A stretch of DNA of 64,000 nucleotides from Neelides folsomi (Eukaryota > Arthropoda > Collembola > Neelipleona > Neelidae), in assembly GCA_034687125.1 (NCBI GenBank), contig JAQGBZ010000060.1, positions 1 to 64,000 of the forward strand, written 5' to 3'. Numbering within the stretch: position 1 is the first letter of the stretch; every line of letters starts with the position of its first letter. The notes under the pieces were generated by a model, which saw only the letters and a list, made by a program, of their open reading frames with translations, had not been told where the DNA came from and did not search any database. A program made the position numbers and the translations under genes. This document shows, one piece after another, positions 1-10,302 of the stretch.

Positions 1-342
1 GTGGGTGATTAAATTTTCATTCTGTGAAAATGTTTTATTGCATATTTTACATTTAAATGGTTTTTCACCTGTGTGAACTCTATTGTGGGTGATTAAATTT
101 TCATTCTGTGAAAATGTTTTATTGCATATTTTACATTTAAATGGTTTTTCACCTGTGTGAATTCTAGTGTGGATAATTAAATCTTCTTTCTGAGAAAATC
201 CCTTTGAACAACTTTGACATAAATAGGACTTTTCTTTTAGGTGACAACTTATATGTCCTATTAACTTATTGTTGTTACTTTTTGCTTCGTTGCAAAATAA
301 ATATATAAATAACTTATCGTGTTTGATTATTTTATCCTCCAT
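1..342 (-). CDS. C2H2 zinc-finger protein, 5' part only (cut by window edge)
   Basis: The ATG at 342-340 opens 114 codons that run off the left edge. After about 40 residues with only a broken finger (one Cys, then two His), there is a complete finger CQSCSKGFSQKEDLIIHTRIH-type (C-x2-C-x12-H-x3-H). It is followed by TGEKP linkers, a second complete finger and a third that is truncated. This linker-and-finger pattern is typical of DNA-binding KZF-like transcription factors, so a nuclear DNA-binding role is likely, but the target cannot be read. The last two fingers are almost identical at DNA level (84-bp period), indicating a recent internal duplication. Total length and orthology cannot be judged from this fragment. 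Confidence 0.85.
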   Translation of the reverse strand, partial: MEDKIIKHDKLFIYLFCNEAKSNNNKLIGHISCHLKEKSYLCQSCSKGFSQKEDLIIHTRIHTGEKPFKCKICNKTFSQNENLITHNRVHTGEKPFKCKICNKTFSQNENLITH

Positions 343-1279
343 TTATCTAATTAATGTTCACATTCTTGTTCAATATAGTTTATCGATAATATAAAATGTT
401 TTATTTAAATTGTGAATCAATTTCCCTTTCTTGGTTGTACTGTGCTTATAAAATTTTTAATTCAAATCAATTTCAATTTTGTTGTGAAACTAAAAATTAT
501 TGTTACTACAAAACAATATTATAATTAAAACTACAAATTAAACAAGATTTTAAGGTTATTTAATGAATATCTTAATATATTTTGTCAAGAGTCATCTTTA
601 ATGTCGGTTTGTTAAATCTATCTTTGTCCCAAGGAGGATTTATAAAATTTAATAATTTTAGACACGCAATACGATATAAATAAAATATAATGGTGGCATG
701 TAGACTGATAGGTAGAGTGGAGGGACTTATGGCTTATTTTTAATTTACCTTTTTAACCTCACTATTTGTAGTTTTATTGTAAAAGAAGGATTAAGCCTTC
801 ATAATTCTATCTTATTCTGGCCACCTTATCGTATTGTCGTATTTTGACAATTTATTACATAATTGAATAATATTATTTATAATGCATAAATATAAAGTAT
901 TACACATTACAAGATCATTTACTTGGATTGAAATGATTTGAATTCATCTTTGGGTATCTATAGCTAATCATTCAAACATTGAGGATGCAAAATGGAAGAT
1001 AGTTGACAATGTGTCTTTCATGTGGGCAATTGATTACAGATGCGCTTTTCTTGTATTCTATTCATCAATTCATCAAAATCTTTTTCATCACATCTCTTTA
1101 ATTATCTTTTCTTCCATTAAGTGAATGATGAGTAGATTTTAGATTAGTATGAGAATGATTAAAATATTATAATGTGTTAAGAATTGTGCTTTATTTTTTC
1201 ACATTGTAGCATTATCATAGTGTGATAGATATTCAACGCTTAACATTAAAAATGTTTAATGAACTTATTAATAAGTAAA
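343..1279. other. Intergenic, AT-rich
   Basis: This stretch lies between the 5' end of the zinc-finger gene and the 3' end of the TIP30-like gene. I see no long reading frame, RNA gene or repeat. It should contain the zinc-finger promoter near 343-600 and the TIP30-like 3' UTR just left of 1280. Confidence 0.5.
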
Positions 1280-2107
1280 TTAATTTTGACCATTTAAACT
1301 ATTGATATCACTATTTGTGAAGATTTCCACTTTGGCATTGCATGGTTTCATGGTATTATTTACCATCACTTGGGCCACCACACTCGTTTTAACGGAAAAG
1401 ATCATCCACCGGTCGAGTAATGACACAATGGCCCTGGCAGCACTCTCCAAATGTCGCTGTTCTTGTCGATTACAAAGGAGCAATGAGGGTCGGTAAATCG
1501 ACGTTCTTTCAAACCCAAGTGCCCGGATTTCATCCTCCACTTCCCCCTTCACTTTCGGGTATAGGAAATAAGAGTCTGAGTTGGCTCCTGAGGAGGAAAC
1601 TAAAGAAAAATGTTTCAGCCCGCCTGCAAGGGCGAATCTCGCTGCAGCCATGACGTAATCGTGGTCGACACGGATGAACCCTTCACGTCCGGCTTTTCCT
1701 CTTGTGGTCCCAAGTGCACAAAAGCCGACATCAAATCCTCTAAATGTTTCCAAATATTCCGTCTCGTTCTCCCCACTGGCCATTTTCTCAAAGTCGATCA
1801 ACTTCTGCTCGAACTTTGAATATTCGTTCATTGTGGGAATGGGAACTTCGCGACGGGAGATGAGGACGACGCGACCGAACCGGTCAGTGTTGGCCAAAAC
1901 TTTTACGATTTCTTTCCCAACTTCACCGGTGGCCCCGAGGACAAAGGCACTCAACTTGTGGGCCATGTTTAGTCTTTTGCAGGCGGAGTCTTCGGAAGGG
2001 TCAATTGGGTCGGAGGAAGAGTTCAACTCGTCGGAGGGATTATCAAACAAATAATAAACGAGGACTGAAATTGAAATAAATATGATGAGCTTCAATAGCT
2101 CATGCAT
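1280..2107 (-). CDS. HTATIP2: HTATIP2/TIP30-like atypical SDR oxidoreductase, N-terminally anchored
   Basis: This is a single exon of 275 aa. The NAD(P)-binding Rossmann motif GATGEVG lies at residues 58-64. CALGTTRGKAG is at about 130-140, VDHDY at 147-151, SSSGAN at 171-176, and YPKVK (the YxxxK catalytic pair Y183/K187) follows. These are hallmarks of the TIP30/CC3 family, whose human member (242 aa) binds NADPH and affects nuclear import and transcription. Unlike the human protein, this one has about 47 extra N-terminal residues with a hydrophobic segment at 5-21, which predicts a signal anchor. A second in-frame Met at 48, just before the Rossmann fold, would give a soluble form of the usual size. 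The ATG at 2107 is the first in frame. Related atypical SDRs are the alternative, but the motif set fits TIP30 best. Confidence 0.9.
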   Translation of the reverse strand: MHELLKLIIFISISVLVYYLFDNPSDELNSSSDPIDPSEDSACKRLNMAHKLSAFVLGATGEVGKEIVKVLANTDRFGRVVLISRREVPIPTMNEYSKFEQKLIDFEKMASGENETEYLETFRGFDVGFCALGTTRGKAGREGFIRVDHDYVMAAARFALAGGLKHFSLVSSSGANSDSYFLYPKVKGEVEDEIRALGFERTSIYRPSLLLCNRQEQRHLESAARAIVSLLDRWMIFSVKTSVVAQVMVNNTMKPCNAKVEIFTNSDINSLNGQN

Positions 2108-3857
2108 TACGAGAACCGAACAACTGCAAATGGGCTTTAGAATTAACTTTTACAATAAAAGAGAGTGAACTGTATTAAAGATTTATGTAAATTTAACAAA
2201 GTTTTATTTAACTAATATAAATATGATTAATTTATTCTAACAAGTTATAAACGAAAATTACGTTATTTTGGAACTGTAGGATTCACAACCCCAATGAAAT
2301 ACTGTTACAGTAATCAATAGTTAATTCTGATTGTTAGTTGCGATATTAAATGTTTCTCAATTCACGTTACAAATTAAATCTTTACAGAGAGAGATCAAGT
2401 CAGTCGAATAAGTCAATGTGTCTGAAAAGGAAATCAAACCACAACTTTAATTACTTCAAATATTAAAGCATTATCAATTAAAATCATGAACGTCTTAATT
2501 GAGCTATTGTTTCAATAAATTGGAGTAAAATGAAAATAATTAATATTTAGCTATAATCCTAAACTATCTGTATAAGTTAAGTTTAAATATTAATAATTGA
2601 CTTACAAATTGCAAGTTACAATTGATATCGAGGCGAAAGATTACAATATAAACATATATCTTGTTCAAGTTCAGTTTGTTGAGATAATTGTCCTTAATTA
2701 TCAAATTGCAATCTTAAAAGTTCAATGCTATTTGCAAAGTTGATAATGATATTCTGATCAACCGATCAAATTCAAATTATTAAAAGATTACAAGAACAAT
2801 TAATGCAAAATATTCTATCCTTGATGTAAAATGTTGAATGCGTCCCGCCAACTCACCTTGCTTTTAATCTTCAATTCATTTTACTTTTACTTTGTTTCCA
2901 ATTCTTATCAAATCGAATAAAAAATGCTTTAACTCATTACAATGACTTTGTTTCTTGCATGCAAATAAATGAAACATTATTAAGTAAGTATATATCACAC
3001 AATTATTTATTAATCCTTTCACAATTAAATCACTAATTATCATAAAACATAATGTTCACCATTTTTATAGTCTCTTTGATTTTCATATGGGATAATTATT
3101 TTTTTAATTTTTAATCCAATATCCGATACTTATAAATGAGCCAATATTCAATAAAATATATAATATAAAGGTAATTAATGATTTGTTCCTATCATTCATA
3201 TAATAAAGTTGAAAAGAAACTTGACAATTGAAATGATGAGCCCTTTCACAAGACTCGCAATTCGGAATTCTTAAACATTTGTTAAGAAAGTGTAATTGTT
3301 TATGAACGGTTTATTAAATTGAGTTAACGAACTGAAAATTATTTTCGAATTACATTACGACTAGCTTTCAAAAAATGGTATGGTGTATATAATACTTACT
3401 TGTATATTACATGAACATAAATGTTTGACGATTTAAATAATTTTAAGTAAAAACGCATTATATTATAACTAATGTTTAAATTATTTTATAATTATTAACG
3501 CACTTTTAAAAATTGATATAAATAATACACTTCTAATAATTAACTTATTTTTATTATGTAAATAAATAGTATAAGTATGGGTAATACACATAAATAACAA
3601 ATCATTCAATTTTCATACGCTAACTAGACTAAGACTAACTACTAATATAAGATTAATTAATTGTGAATACTAGTTTAAGTAAAATTTTTATATAAAAAAT
3701 TGGTAAATCATTTTTAAACTAGATTATATTATAGGATAGCACACTATACATTTAATTAATATACTTATTAAAATGTATTGCAATAGTACCTATAAAAGTA
3801 TTAGGTCATGTAGTATTTCATGATATTTATCATATTTGGATCAACGTAAATCGTATT
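2108..3857. other. Intergenic, very AT-rich
   Basis: About 1.75 kb separates the TIP30-like 5' end from the VMA21 3' end. No convincing coding exon, tRNA or repeat was seen. The TIP30-like promoter should lie near 2108-2400 and the VMA21 3' UTR near 3600-3857. Confidence 0.5.
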
Positions 3858-4236
3858 TTAATCTTCTTTCTGCAATTTGTCAAATCCTGGAACTGTTTCT
3901 GTTGAAAAGTAAGCCCTGTAGATAAAATGTCCAAGAGCAATGTGAAGGGTGATGACGGCAACCACTGCGCTGTAAATGTTAGCCTGAAGAGAATCCATTT
4001 GAAAGAATTCTGAAATTAAATAAGAATTCCACATTTAATCCTTTTAATTAAATTGATTTGATTAACTATACATGCTTAGTTATGATTAATTATAACCCAT
4101 AAATATTACAATTAATGAACTTACCTTCGAAAATGAAATGTTTGGTGAGGAAGAAGCTTAAGATCGGTGACAAGACAATGACAAGGCAGTGGAGCAACAC
4201 AATTTTGAAAATCTGCTTTTCGTTCATTCCAGTCAT
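3858..4236 (-). CDS. VMA21: V-ATPase assembly integral membrane protein VMA21
   Basis: Two exons (4125-4236 and 3858-4009) join in phase through a 115-bp GT-AG intron to give 87 aa. The protein has a short N-terminus, a first hydrophobic helix after MTGMNEKQIFK, the motif TKHFIFE, and a second helix SAVVAVITLHIALGHFIYRAY. It ends in a charged tail, KLQKED. This two-helix layout and the (T)KxxIFE motif match VMA21, an ER-resident chaperone needed to assemble the Vo sector of the vacuolar proton pump. Human VMA21 is 101 aa. The gene is easily missed because both exons are short. The terminal KLQKED resembles a weak dilysine-type ER-retrieval tail, but that reading is inference. Confidence 0.88.
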
Positions 4237-5004
4237 GACTGGTTGAGGATTGAAGTTCTATACTTCAATTCTTCTAAAATTTTAACAATTCTCAGGAACT
4301 TTTGCAAAATGATTATGTATTAAACCCGACAGAATATTTATTTATAATATATTATTTCAAGAATTCTCTATTCATTTCCGTTAAAGATTTCAAAATGGAT
4401 TTTTGATATTTGACCAACTAGAGCTATCCTAACTTCGCTTTTAATTATGATTCTGATTTCCGATCTAATAAATCTGATTTTTATCTTTGTTTGAGGGTGA
4501 ATGAAACTCCGAAAGAAATCAGAAATACACCTCTAGTAATTGAGAGAACTCAATGCCGCCTTTTCACATATCGCTCGCAGCCAAGAATTATCGACCCTTT
4601 TGCAGAGCATTCCAATATAGCCCTCGTTTCGCTTTAAACCGCAGCGCAATGAATCTTTATATTAATAGCTCCAATTAAAATATGAATGACTAATGAAATA
4701 CAAAAATTATAATGATAATCCTTTCTTTAAATTATTATATGAGTAGCAAGAAAATATTTATAATGATTCTTAAATATTAAGATTTCTCAATTTTAAAAAG
4801 TGATTTTTATTCAATTAAGAAAAAATCGTTTATTTTTTTTTAGTTAATTGGGCATGCCCGAGATATACTTCACAGTCACAATGTCGATACAATATAAGCA
4901 TCCAAACAATAACAAACAATAAAATATATTCAGAATGAAACGAATTACTTATGATATCTAGCATTAAATTTAAGTATTACTATTAACACACTTAAATACA
5001 CTTC
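4237..5004. other. Intergenic / distal ADAR 3' UTR
   Basis: The region between the VMA21 start and ADAR is AT-rich and shows no coding potential. The VMA21 promoter should lie at about 4237-4600. The right side is probably ADAR 3' UTR. Confidence 0.4.
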
Positions 5005-5079
5005 TAGAATTATATCTTTAGGTCTTTTTCTTCCTGGCATAAAAATGGCAGGAAGAAAAAGATGAAAGAAATAATTCTA
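5005..5079 (-). repeat. Long hairpin in the presumed ADAR 3' UTR
   Basis: Arms 5005-5040 and 5045-5079 are inverted repeats separated by only four A residues. Pairing is nearly continuous. The exceptions are one mismatch (5037/5048), a small internal loop (5020-5022/5063-5064) and one mismatch at 5014/5070. An 18-nt block (5023-5040 against 5045-5062) has a single mismatch. It lies 162-236 nt beyond the ADAR stop codon on the ADAR strand, so the transcript would fold into about 35 bp of dsRNA. Confidence 0.75.
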
Positions 5080-5240
5080 AAACTATTTATATTATACATA
5101 CAACCTAAGGTATTATAAAATATACGATTTGTAATTATCATAAAGTACATCAGTCATCATTAATCATCATTAAAACGTCAAAACATTAATATGCAAAAAA
5201 ACTATACATTAAATGTGAATAAATAAATAGAACCAAACAA

Positions 5241-8200
5241 TTAATTTTGCAGATAAAATGCATCTTGCTCCACTGGTTTGCTTATCCAACATCCGAACTT
5301 GGAATCTTTCATATGGTCAAAAAATTTCTTCTTCGCAATCTAAAATCCAAAAACATGATTTTGTAAATATTCTAAATCATTTAGATCAATTATTTTTTAG
5401 ATTAGATTAAAAATTATAAATTTCAATTTAAGATCTAACCTGATAATCAATTGCCCTTTGTTTGGCATCATTGTAGGAAAGGTCTAGTGCTTCGTTTTTC
5501 CTCCCTCGTACATTTTTATAAATCATTAGGAATCTATTATAAAGAAGGCGTTTGGTCAATCGCGAAGGCAAATCTCCTTGTTGACATCTTCCTTTTGATG
5601 CCACAATCGTTTCATGGGTTGTCCATCCAAGAGTCCAAGCAATAGCGTGATTTGGAGATTTCTTCACCATTCGCTTTCCTTCCACTTCAACCATCGTCAA
5701 TTCTGGGCAATTGATTCTGAAGGGTGGTTCGATTGAATTTTTCAATGGGTCAATTCTCCCATACATAGCTCTTAAAGGGAATTTTGAAATTGTATTTATT
5801 TATTCACAAATTGTTGTTTATTTAAAATATTATGAACAATGTTAAATTTATCAACCTTGTAAAGTGAACAGGATGGAAAAGTGAGCCAAGAGTTATAGTG
5901 GAATAATACACAGGTTCAATTAATAAAGAAAGTAATGCTCCTTGAAATCCTAAAACATTCCAACGGCAAACTTTGTCCGAACAAGACATCGTATTCAATG
6001 CATTTCCTTGAAGTATTCCGTCCCATGTTTGGGGCCCTTTAGAAAAACCATTAATAAACGTGAAAAAACTAAACTTTTTATGTAAATTTTTTTAATAATT
6101 TAGTGTAAAAAATAAATTACCTGCGGCAAGATTTGCAACTGGAATTGTTCCTTCACCAGATTCGATTTTAGCCCTCAAAACACCGCGATTTTGTCTATTT
6201 GGATGAGCATTTTCAGCTGCAGGATCATCATGCTCTAATCCTTTTGGTGAGAAAATTCTAAAAAATAACGAATTTTAATTTTTAGCAAAATGAGAAAATA
6301 CATTTAATGAAAAATATGAAATGAAAATGAAGTAATTTTAAAATATTTAACATTTACCTTGCATCTCCACAAGGAGCAGTTGAAATATAAAGATGAAACC
6401 TAACATCGTCTTTTAATTTAAACCTTCGGGGATTGTCTTCTCCGACATATTCAAAAACGGAGTCTCTCAAAGGATAGGTGGCAAATAAATTATCATTCCT
6501 TCGCAATGACTCGATTTCTGAATAAAAGAAATCCCGGACACAGCGAGTAGAGAGAACTTCAGCATGACAGTCATTAATGGCCGAACCCGTGGTACTCATG
6601 TAATTTCCCTCAATACATTTAGTCCCAGTCGTGACGGCCAAAACTTGACAATTTTCTAATTTCGCTTCTCCTTGACTCATGACTACGCCAGCCAGAACCT
6701 GAGATTTAAAATGGGTTTCAAATTACTTTCTATTTCAGTTTTAAACATTGATTATAAGTATTTTAAAAGTAATTTGTTAAATTAATGGTAAATAAGATTG
6801 GCATTTTTATTGATGAAAAATGTACTTTTTGGGACACGTGGGCTTGATCATCTTTCATAATTTCTTCAAACTTGTCTTGAACCATCCTAAAATAATTCAA
6901 ATAATTAATTAAATAAAAAACAATTGAAATATATAAATAAAGTATAATAAATTTAATAACGGTAATTATTACTTGGCTATTCCGTTGATGAATTCTTGAT
7001 CATATTCACTAAGAGGCTCTTGGACTTCGTTTTTCTTGCAATCTGTTTCAATTTCTGTAATCATTTGTTCCTCGCCATTATATGGATAATATTGTTCTTT
7101 TTCTCCTAAACCAGGAACCTCAGTAGAGCTGAGAAAAGCCAATTTTAAATATTCCTCACGCCCAATAAGACTCAATAGACATTGGCGAGCAGCTTCCAAT
7201 TTGGCTTTTTTCTTTGTAGAGCCTATAAATAATTAAAATTGAACTTAAGAACAAGAATCACAGTTTAAGAATTGCCTGTTAAAATTAAAAACTTACCATA
7301 TCCAACAAAAATTCTTTTTTCATAATGGAGATGAGCAGTGAATGTTTTAAGATGAGAAGGGCCTTCATCAAAGAAATCAAAAGAAGTGAGAGCAGGGTCA
7401 ATGATAAGATTAAGGGCGTGAATAGCTTGCTCGTTCAAGTTGGGAACATTTTTCAATTTATTTAATATTGTACTTCGATCTGCAAAATCCAATAATATTT
7501 TAAAGGTTGACTTCAGAAGTTGAAAATAAAAATCGCATTATATCTCAAAACATTCAAAATTTATAAATTCAATGATCAAATAAATACATGTACATAATTT
7601 ATATTTGTTAAAATTTTACATTGAAAATTAGATGCAGTTGCTCTCAAGTCGAAATCTGACACAAGTACAATATCGTCTGAAGCAAAATCGAGGTGTTCGG
7701 GATCAGGCCTGAAATTAAAAGTCAACGGATTAAAATCATTAAATTAATCAAAATTTAAACAAAATAAAAATATTTCATACTGATTGATTGGTATTGACGC
7801 TGGAATAAATTCCACTTTCTTTAATGGAGCTTTGATAGGCTGTGATAGAGCTTCTTCTCTCTCAGGGACAGGAAGATTGAGATCGAAAAGGATTAATTCA
7901 GCCGCATTGTTCTTTGCACTTTTCTTAGATCTCCCAATGGCAGAAAATTCTTTTCCAGTTGGCTATAAATATAAAATTTAAAATTGAGATTTGATCAGTT
8001 GTCTAATATTGATACATTGTGAAAATCGGGATATTTAAATCCTCATTATCTTCAATGTATATCTCGTTTCTTTTACTCACCGTATAAACAACCGTGGCTT
8101 TGAACAAAGGTTCTTTTGACTCGTCATTCGGATAATCGGAAAATTCGTAGAGGAGGCCTGGGTAGATTTCATTAACTAGTGACACAGCGTTTTTCCCATT

Positions 8201-8287
8201 CATATTGAGTTTCTTTTTCTTCGGGGGAGGAGGTGGAGGTCCGCTCTCGTCTTCAATATCAAGTGAACAAATTGGCATGTCTTTCAT
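5241..8287 (-). CDS. ADAR: Double-stranded-RNA-specific adenosine deaminase (ADAR, two dsRBDs)
   Basis: Eleven exons join in phase: 8081-8287, 7781-7962, 7620-7708, 7297-7479, 6973-7222, 6826-6886, 6358-6698, 6121-6257, 5856-6036, 5440-5770 and 5241-5339. The order is a proline/lysine run ([10 protein letters not shown]), dsRBD1 (exons 1-2, ending in a [16 protein letters not shown] motif), dsRBD2 (exons 4-5, ending in [15 protein letters not shown]), then the A-to-I deaminase domain. The zinc and catalytic motifs are intact: CHAEV (His and catalytic Glu), PCGDAR (Cys) and SCSD (second Cys). The base-flipping loop ESGEGTIPV is conserved. Two dsRBDs and no Z-DNA domain resemble ADAR2 or Drosophila Adar. 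It should edit nuclear dsRNA. Start: the ATG at 8287 is the first in this frame; an untranslated upstream exon is possible. Confidence 0.95.
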
Positions 8288-9025
8288 ATCCAGTTACTCA
8301 ACATTCAAATTAATAATTCGAACTAAAGGGTAAAATCAAGAAGATGGGAATGAAAAAGAAAATACCTTTATGGTGACAATAAACAATTAAAAAGCATTTC
8401 AATTTCCTTATATCAATTTTATAAAAAATAAATAATTTAAAGGAAATGAGCTCAAAGACTTTAATAATTTCCAAGAAATCATTGAAACTAAATTAATTGA
8501 TTATAAAAACACACTAGTTAGTGTGTTAAACATGTTAGCCAAAGCAAAGGCAAAACGCAAAAGACAAGTGCGAGTAAGGAAGTCACATCACATTCCCATA
8601 AATATCACATGCGAACAAAAACTTCCCAAAAACACCCTATGCGAACGTTTGATATTAAATACATATCTAGATATATTAGACTTTATTATTTAAAAACTTA
8701 CAAACATAATATACCACACATGCACACACACCAGTATTAAATGAAAGGAACAATATAGCATATCAAATATGGGCTAAATAATAGCACAATACAGCAAAAT
8801 ATATTTCAATAGAAAAGGCCTTTTTTCTCTTTTGCAAGGTACAAGTACAAGTATTGGAACCAAAAATTGTTTTACTAAACTGTTGTCTTTTAAATAAATT
8901 TTAAATTATAGTATGTTATATTAGTTATATTCTCTTATATTTATAATCTTTTGACTAAAAGTTAAATCTGTTAAATGCCTATTTTACTTGTACTATTAGT
9001 AATTATTTACAATTAGATTTTACGA
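8288..9025. other. Intergenic between ADAR and a small gene
   Basis: AT-rich, with no coding exon recognised. It should hold the ADAR promoter (about 8288-8700). A 20-bp palindrome with a 2-base centre lies at 8508-8527 (arms AACACACTA/TAGTGTGTT). The left flank of the small gene is its 3' UTR. Confidence 0.45.
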
Positions 9026-9289
9026 TTAATAAAGAACTTCAGAATAAATCTGTTTACCGTTGGGTCTTTTTTGTCCAAATCCAACATTTTGAGGTGCAGG
9101 TGTGTCGAATATTTTTCCTTCGGGTCTTTTCCATTGCCAATATCTGACCCCTTCAGCACTTTCCATCCTATATCTCGATGTTGTACGATGAGAAGGCTTT
9201 ACGGAAATTTGGATAGGAATATTTTGAATCGGTTCTTCTCCTAGGATTTCATCTTGTGTTGGGACTTTTGTGTCGTCTGACTCTGACAT
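9026..9289 (-). CDS. Small unrecognised protein, 87 aa
   Basis: This single coding exon is read from the ATG at 9289; the preceding sequence reads as a splice acceptor (TTGAATCAG) a few bases upstream. The N-terminal half is acidic and low in order (MSESDDTKVPTQDEILGEE). The C-terminal half is basic and aromatic, with RYWQWKRPEGK and GFGQKRPNGKQ. There is no signal peptide or membrane segment. A GT-AG-like donor near 9575 and a GC-richer stretch at 9720-9850 may form a 5' UTR exon. I do not recognise the family. The composition (charged N-terminus, WxW and GFGQK motifs) looks like a real small protein rather than a chance frame, but this is not proven. Confidence 0.5.
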   Translation of the reverse strand: MSESDDTKVPTQDEILGEEPIQNIPIQISVKPSHRTTSRYRMESAEGVRYWQWKRPEGKIFDTPAPQNVGFGQKRPNGKQIYSEVLY

Positions 9290-10302
9290 GACGTTGGAAC
9301 CTATCACTGATTCAATGAAAAAATTAATTTCGATTAATCATTATTTCATTATAGTATAAATAACAATTAATTCTACACAATTAAAAATAACTCAAATTGT
9401 ATTATCTTTCTAATCTAGGTATTCAATTCCGAATTGCTTATTTTTGATATCTATATGTAATATTGTCAGAAATCAATTAGTATTTTAAGACAATGTATAT
9501 CAAACGATAAAAGATACAATGAGAAAAGAAAGTTGAAGTTTAAAGAATTATATCATTTTATCAAATCAATTACCTTTAATTTACCAAACAAACTTTGAGC
9601 ATTCAGGGTTTATTAAGATGTGCTGAAATCTTTACCAGAATTAAAAATTATTTTAAAGAGATTATTAAGAGCAATTGAGAAGAAAGGGTTTAATTTAATC
9701 GCTTATATTAATACTTAATTGAAGACAGAAGACCCGAAGACCGTCAGAACTCCGAAGATCGAAGTCTCAATCTCTCAATTCTCAATGTCAGATGAGAAAT
9801 AAAGGCAGAGAAGGAAGTTCGTTCTTTTCCCCGCATGATCTAACATGTGATGCTTGACAAATTACAATTCGCCCATTTACCACCTGGCAGAAAGCGAAAG
9901 TTATGAAATTTTTCAAAATGCTTAACTATTATGTTAAATGTAGTGTATGGTATTTACTTTTATTTACTTTTGATTCCTTGAAGCTCTCGAATTCAATTCC
10001 TTCATGCATGAGTGTATGAGTATGAGGATGCAAAGTATTACGATAATAATGGGCATTGAAGATAATTAATTTGCCACTTTTGTATTTTATTTACAAGCAG
10101 AAACCAATTTGTACAGACCGTCATTTCATCAATTTCACGATAATCGTATTAAAAGCAATTTAACCTTTATTTATTCGAGTGTATTTAAATAATGTAATCG
10201 CAATTCATTAAATATTTTAAAACTCTAGAAGTCTAGACTAATAATAAACACAATTTACTTAATTAGTAAGATATACATTTAAGATATAATTAAAGTAATC
10301 AA
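9290..10302. other. Intergenic; likely 5' UTR and promoter of the small gene
   Basis: No protein-coding exon seen. The segment at about 9720-9900 is richer in G and C than its surroundings and contains short GAAGAC/GAAGTC-like repeats. It is a candidate first untranslated exon or promoter for the 87-aa gene. The right part is AT-rich 3' flank of NAA35. Confidence 0.4.

Noticed and set aside
1302-2054. Four overlapping plus-strand open frames
   Set aside because: They are antisense shadows of the TIP30-like exon, which has clear family motifs on the minus strand.
8508-8527. 20-bp palindrome AACACACTAGTTAGTGTGTT upstream of ADAR
   Set aside because: Arms are short and simple in composition; may be chance in AT-rich DNA, so recorded only as a note.
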